Assembly: GCA_005223375.1 (NCBI GenBank)
Contig: RXOD01004941.1
Location: 1 to 16,999 of the forward strand
Length of the DNA stretch: 16,999 nt
Source of the DNA: Amoebophrya sp. AT5.2
Lineage: Eukaryota > Sar > Dinophyceae > Syndiniales > Amoebophryaceae
Direction of reading: 5' to 3'
Positions within the stretch are counted from its first letter, which is position 1. The number at the start of each line of letters is the position of its first letter. Positions 13,827 to 16,999 of the stretch are shown in pieces. The position numbers were made by a program, and so were the translations under genes. Under the pieces are notes generated by a model, which was given only the letters and a program-made list of their open reading frames with translations, was not told the origin of the DNA and ran no database searches.

Positions 13827-16442
13827 CTATCTATGAAATAGCTGAAACTTCACTACTTTGCAGTCAAATGTTCTTTTGGACGTACCTTTCGCCATTGTTC
13901 CGATGAATTTGAACCAGCGGTGGTCCCGGTACATTTCCGCTGGAGTCAATTCTTTGAATGTCAACGGTCGCATCTGGTCCGGTCTCGAGCCTCGCGGACG
14001 CTGCACGGTCATCACGTCCACGGATGGCAAGGCTTTCTGCTTCTTGTCGTAGATCCACTGGACGAACGAGCTGTCCACTTTGTCCAATACTGTCGCGTTG
14101 AAGAACGCGGGCACTCGGTCCTCCTCTTGCGAGCCGGCGTAGTTCTCTTCCACCAGACTTTCCAAATAGTCCCTCATAGCATCCGCGTGCACTTCGTTGT
14201 CGCTTCCGTCGGCGTTGAATTTGCGCCGCTTCGCCTTCGCCTTCTCCACATCACTCCGCAAAATTCCCGCGCCCACGATCCACAAGGCCTCCCTCGTCGG
14301 GCGTGGCGCGAACAGGCGCCAATTCTGGTTCAGGCCGACCAGCTCGAACACGTCGCTCGTGTGCTGAGAGAGAACGCTGTGCTTCACAATCTTTTCCTGC
14401 AACTCCGCCCAGTATGTATCACCATCGTCGGATGCTTGATGGTCGCCGCGGAAAAGATCGTAAACGTTGTTTTTCAAAGAAGAAAATCCGCCTGTCTCCT
14501 TTGCTGGATGTTGTGACGCAGGAGCATGATCGTTTTGTTGTCCAGTCGCATCCTCAGTCTTTGTCGTCGTGGAGGGTGCTTTCGTCTCCTTCTTGCCCTT
14601 CTTCTTCACCAAAGCCGCGACTCGATCTGCGGGGGCTGGAGCGGCGTCGAAAATCAGCACCGAGGCGGAATTCAAGCCCAGAAAGGCGACGCAACTCCCG
14701 AAAAAAGCCGCGCCGAGACGGTGCGAGAAAGGAGGAAAAGGCGTAGAAATGCTTGTGCTGTAGTTGCTCGCCTTACTACCAACAGCAGAAGACGAGAGAG
14801 TGGAAGTGGTCTCTTTGTTGTTCTCGTTGACAGCGTGATCAGTATCTACGTCCTCGTCCACATCGTCTAGATTTCCATTTTTCCCCGAAAGCATGCCCAA
14901 AATCCCTCCCAGCGGCAGGAAGCAAACCAGCACGCTGCAGTTGACCATTGGCAATACGCCCAGTTTCATAACCACTGCGATCCCGATGTGGAACGACATC
15001 AGGATCAGCACGCAGACCGTCTGCAACAGGTTCAAGATACGATACGGGCCGCGCGAGAAGTTGACGCTGTAGTTGTTACTAGTTGTACTGGACCTCGATC
15101 TAGCCGCGCAGTCTAACACGTCCAAAACGTACTTGGACACGAGCAGGCAAAAGAGACCGAGGCAGGCGCTCCTGACCATGGGCTTCGTCATGCTCGCTGT
15201 GAAGACGAGGAAGGGGACGATCGCGTGACTGACCTGCGAGGAGTACGAGAGCAGCCACTCGGTAACAGGCGTCTGCCTGCCGGTGATCTGCATCGCGAGC
15301 ACGGCTGCCGTCCCGTCGCTCCAGGACTCGTGCGTCTTATGCCACATGGAGAAGAAGTACATCATACACGTCTGTGCCGTCAAAAAGGAGCTTGCCCAGG
15401 AAGAAAAGTGACCACCTCGGATGTTGCGACTTCGTCCGATCTGAACTGGAGAAGCAGGAGGGCCGCCCAGAAAACTTCTGTCCTCGAGTGAGACGACGGC
15501 TTCGAGAAGAACATTCTTCGAAGGAGTGCTGGCGTTTTTGAGACGATAGCTCTGCAACGCGCTGTCCAGCGAATATTTCGTGTTCCACGGCAATCCAATG
15601 GCTGCGGTGAAAAGCGTGGTCGTCAGTTGTACATCAAGAGCGCTGGTGCAGTCCACGTTCCTCGCACAGAGTCCCCGCCAGAGTACCCACGCGATGGTCG
15701 TAGCGACATTGCTGCGCCAACCCACGATGAGGCAGACGGAGCACGCAGCCAAAACTGCTCGGAGGATCTGTGGCCACAGGTCTCCGCCTAATAGACACCA
15801 CGGCTGCGGACGATACTGATACCGCTTGCCAATTTTGGAGTACAGCATAGTGTCGTCGCACCCGATGACCCCGCCTTCGGAGAGGAAGACGTACGTACTC
15901 CACTGGTCGTAATCAAAGACCACAATAGCCAGCAACGTCAGCCCGCACGCGATCCTCGCACAAGCCAGCGCGCGCAGGTCCAGTGCGAATGGCGACCAGT
16001 CCGCGAACTTGAAGGCAATGCAAGCCAGCGTCAGGACCCAGATCGAGTCGGGAGGCAGAAAGAAATCCTGCATGCTCATAAAAATGTACCCTCTGTGCCC
16101 CGCCTCGCGGTTGTAGTTCCCGTCGACGGCGAGACTCGCGACGAAACCGAAAACGCTTAACTCGAGAGCGAAGAACATCCAGGAGAGAGGGCCTCCTCCA
16201 TACCCGCCGATAAAGCGCAGGGCTCGTCCTGCTCCTGCTGTAGACGAAGCGCCTTTTGTGCGCCCCTCCTTCGTAAATCCAGGAGAGAGCGCCTCCTCCA
16301 TTCCCGAGAAGGCGCATGGTTCTTCCTGCTTTTGCTGTAGACGTTCGCGGTATTTTGCCGCACCTCCTTCGCCGCCATCTTCAACACCCGCGCGCTTCGC
16401 TTTCTCAGTTGCAGACGCCGGCGTGGCTTTCTTCTGGGACAT
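13827..16442 (-). CDS. HTTM-domain (vitamin K-dependent gamma-carboxylase-like) integral membrane protein
   Basis: 871 residues in a single frame, ATG at 16442 (context AAAAAGATGT) to TAG at 13827. After a hydrophilic, lysine-rich N-terminus there are about 11-12 hydrophobic spans, the first near residues 91-106 and the last near 578-600. The HTTM signature is clear. DLRALACARIACGLTLL (155-171) matches the usual opening 'aRi..Gl..l' helix. WHKTHESWSDGTAAVLAMQ (367-385) matches the family's K-x-x-x-x-W-x-DGTAv-y-ALq loop, and GLNQNWRLFAPRP (703-715) matches the conserved exit motif. Family members include the vertebrate gamma-glutamyl carboxylase and many bacterial proteins of unknown activity. 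I do not see enough to claim carboxylase activity. A Lys/Thr-rich loop follows the last span. The first 85 residues come from a tandem 100-base duplication read in two frames, so the true start could be lower down, for example Met48 or Met89. Confidence 0.82.
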   Translation of the reverse strand: MSQKKATPASATEKAKRAGVEDGGEGGAAKYRERLQQKQEEPCAFSGMEEALSPGFTKEGRTKGASSTAGAGRALRFIGGYGGGPLSWMFFALELSVFGFVASLAVDGNYNREAGHRGYIFMSMQDFFLPPDSIWVLTLACIAFKFADWSPFALDLRALACARIACGLTLLAIVVFDYDQWSTYVFLSEGGVIGCDDTMLYSKIGKRYQYRPQPWCLLGGDLWPQILRAVLAACSVCLIVGWRSNVATTIAWVLWRGLCARNVDCTSALDVQLTTTLFTAAIGLPWNTKYSLDSALQSYRLKNASTPSKNVLLEAVVSLEDRSFLGGPPASPVQIGRSRNIRGGHFSSWASSFLTAQTCMMYFFSMWHKTHESWSDGTAAVLAMQITGRQTPVTEWLLSYSSQVSHAIVPFLVFTASMTKPMVRSACLGLFCLLVSKYVLDVLDCAARSRSSTTSNNYSVNFSRGPYRILNLLQTVCVLILMSFHIGIAVVMKLGVLPMVNCSVLVCFLPLGGILGMLSGKNGNLDDVDEDVDTDHAVNENNKETTSTLSSSAVGSKASNYSTSISTPFPPFSHRLGAAFFGSCVAFLGLNSASVLIFDAAPAPADRVAALVKKKGKKETKAPSTTTKTEDATGQQNDHAPASQHPAKETGGFSSLKNNVYDLFRGDHQASDDGDTYWAELQEKIVKHSVLSQHTSDVFELVGLNQNWRLFAPRPTREALWIVGAGILRSDVEKAKAKRRKFNADGSDNEVHADAMRDYLESLVEENYAGSQEEDRVPAFFNATVLDKVDSSFVQWIYDKKQKALPSVDVMTVQRPRGSRPDQMRPLTFKELTPAEMYRDHRWFKFIGTMAKGTSKRTFDCKVVKFQLFHR
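16177..16376. repeat. Tandem duplication of about 100 bases in the N-terminal coding part of the HTTM gene
   Basis: The segment beginning ATCCAGGAGAGAG at 16177 recurs at 16277, exactly 100 bases later. Shared landmarks are GCCTCCTCCAT, GCTGTAGACG and CCTCCTTCG. A three-base indel separates the copies internally. The 100-base offset is not a multiple of three, so the two copies are read in different frames of the same protein. The right copy gives LQQKQEEPCAFSGMEEALSP; the left gives STAGAGRALRFIGGYGGGPL, while its equivalent frame (QQEQDEPCALSAGMEEALSP) is out of frame. Confidence 0.8.
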
Positions 16443-16999
16443 CTTTTTGCCCTGTTTTTTCTTTGTTTCTGATTCCCTCTCGAGTCTCCACCTAGCAGCA
16501 CCGACTTACTCAGATCAGCATACTTAATCATCTTCATGAAAAAAAGATAGATGAAACTAAAAATTATACTACATACGAGCAACTATGGAACATCCTCACC
16601 CTCAGCCAGTCGGTGACTGTGGCTCGTTACGCGGGCGACGTCCTCAGCCATATGCATATTTCCGTGAAATATTTTCAATTAGCGCGTCTTTGGGTTGTGG
16701 ACTAGCATTGTTCATGTAGATCTGCTCTTGGAGCTGCTGCACAGGAATCGAGAGCGAATCAATATGGAGAGGAGTCCAGAAGTCCCTGGCACTGAGCAGA
16801 CTGGTGACAGTGGTGCCCGTCCGTGCTCGTGCTCGTCGTCGTCCAGCCGACACTGCTCTATTTACATACTCACGAAACTCGAGATTTATTGCATAGAAAT
16901 GCGGCTCGATGATGCTGGTCATGGTCTTCAGGTATCCTATAAATATACACTTATACATTATAATTGAATTATTTTAATATTCGACGGCGCTGGGCCGTG
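16443..16999. other. Upstream region of the HTTM gene, no gene recognised
   Basis: About 560 bases. A 104-residue minus-strand frame (16958-16644) has no recognisable domain and may be chance or the end of another gene outside the window. The last 60 bases are AT-rich. No promoter motif can be named with confidence. Confidence 0.45.

Noticed and set aside
16644..16958. 104-residue minus-strand frame upstream of the HTTM gene
   Set aside because: No recognisable motif; cannot be told from chance or from an exon of a gene outside the window.

Overview
The window looks like nuclear DNA of a protist, most likely an alveolate and possibly a dinoflagellate or a relative such as the Syndiniales. 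This is an inference with no marker gene behind it. The supporting signs are: all four recognisable genes lie on the minus strand; the proteins are long and padded with low-complexity inserts; the genes are split by introns with GC-AG or odd borders; one gene carries 37-residue helical repeats like those of alveolate organellar RNA-binding proteins; and inverted repeats are abundant. There are no Shine-Dalgarno-led operons and nothing that looks bacterial in layout.

In transcription order (right to left): (1) 16442-13827, an 871-residue multi-span membrane protein of the HTTM / vitamin K-dependent gamma-carboxylase-like family. (2) 12028-7880, a WD40 protein split over five exons; joining the exons gives seven blades, one complete beta-propeller. 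(3) 6841-5132, a 569-residue cyclase-family (kynurenine formamidase-like) protein with a long low-complexity insert. (4) 4785-1474, a two-exon heptatricopeptide-repeat-like (HPR) protein with a mitochondrial-type N-terminus, about 960 residues. The spaces between them (1-1473, 4786-5131, 6842-7879, 12029-13826, 16443-16999) show no gene I can support. Some hold simple repeats and palindromes.

The most interesting signal is in the introns. At least three, and probably four, have terminal inverted repeats with a shared terminal pattern (C/T)TATG...GGACCA / TGGTCC...CATA. They are flanked by 5-base direct repeats (GGCAT/GGCAT, GTGTC/GTGTC, GGCCC/GGCGC). Removing the element plus one copy of the direct repeat restores the reading frame and a textbook repeat motif in each host protein. 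These look like introners: transposon-like elements that insert and are then spliced as introns, taking part of each splice site from the target-site duplication. The WD40 gene also carries an exact 56-base inverted copy of its own first coding exon inside the neighbouring intron, next to a tandem duplication.

The genes have no obvious shared pathway. HPR proteins act on mitochondrial RNA, the cyclase-like protein is probably a metal-dependent hydrolase, the WD40 protein is a scaffold of unknown role, and the HTTM protein sits in a membrane. Their arrangement is best read as ordinary head-to-tail clustering on one strand.
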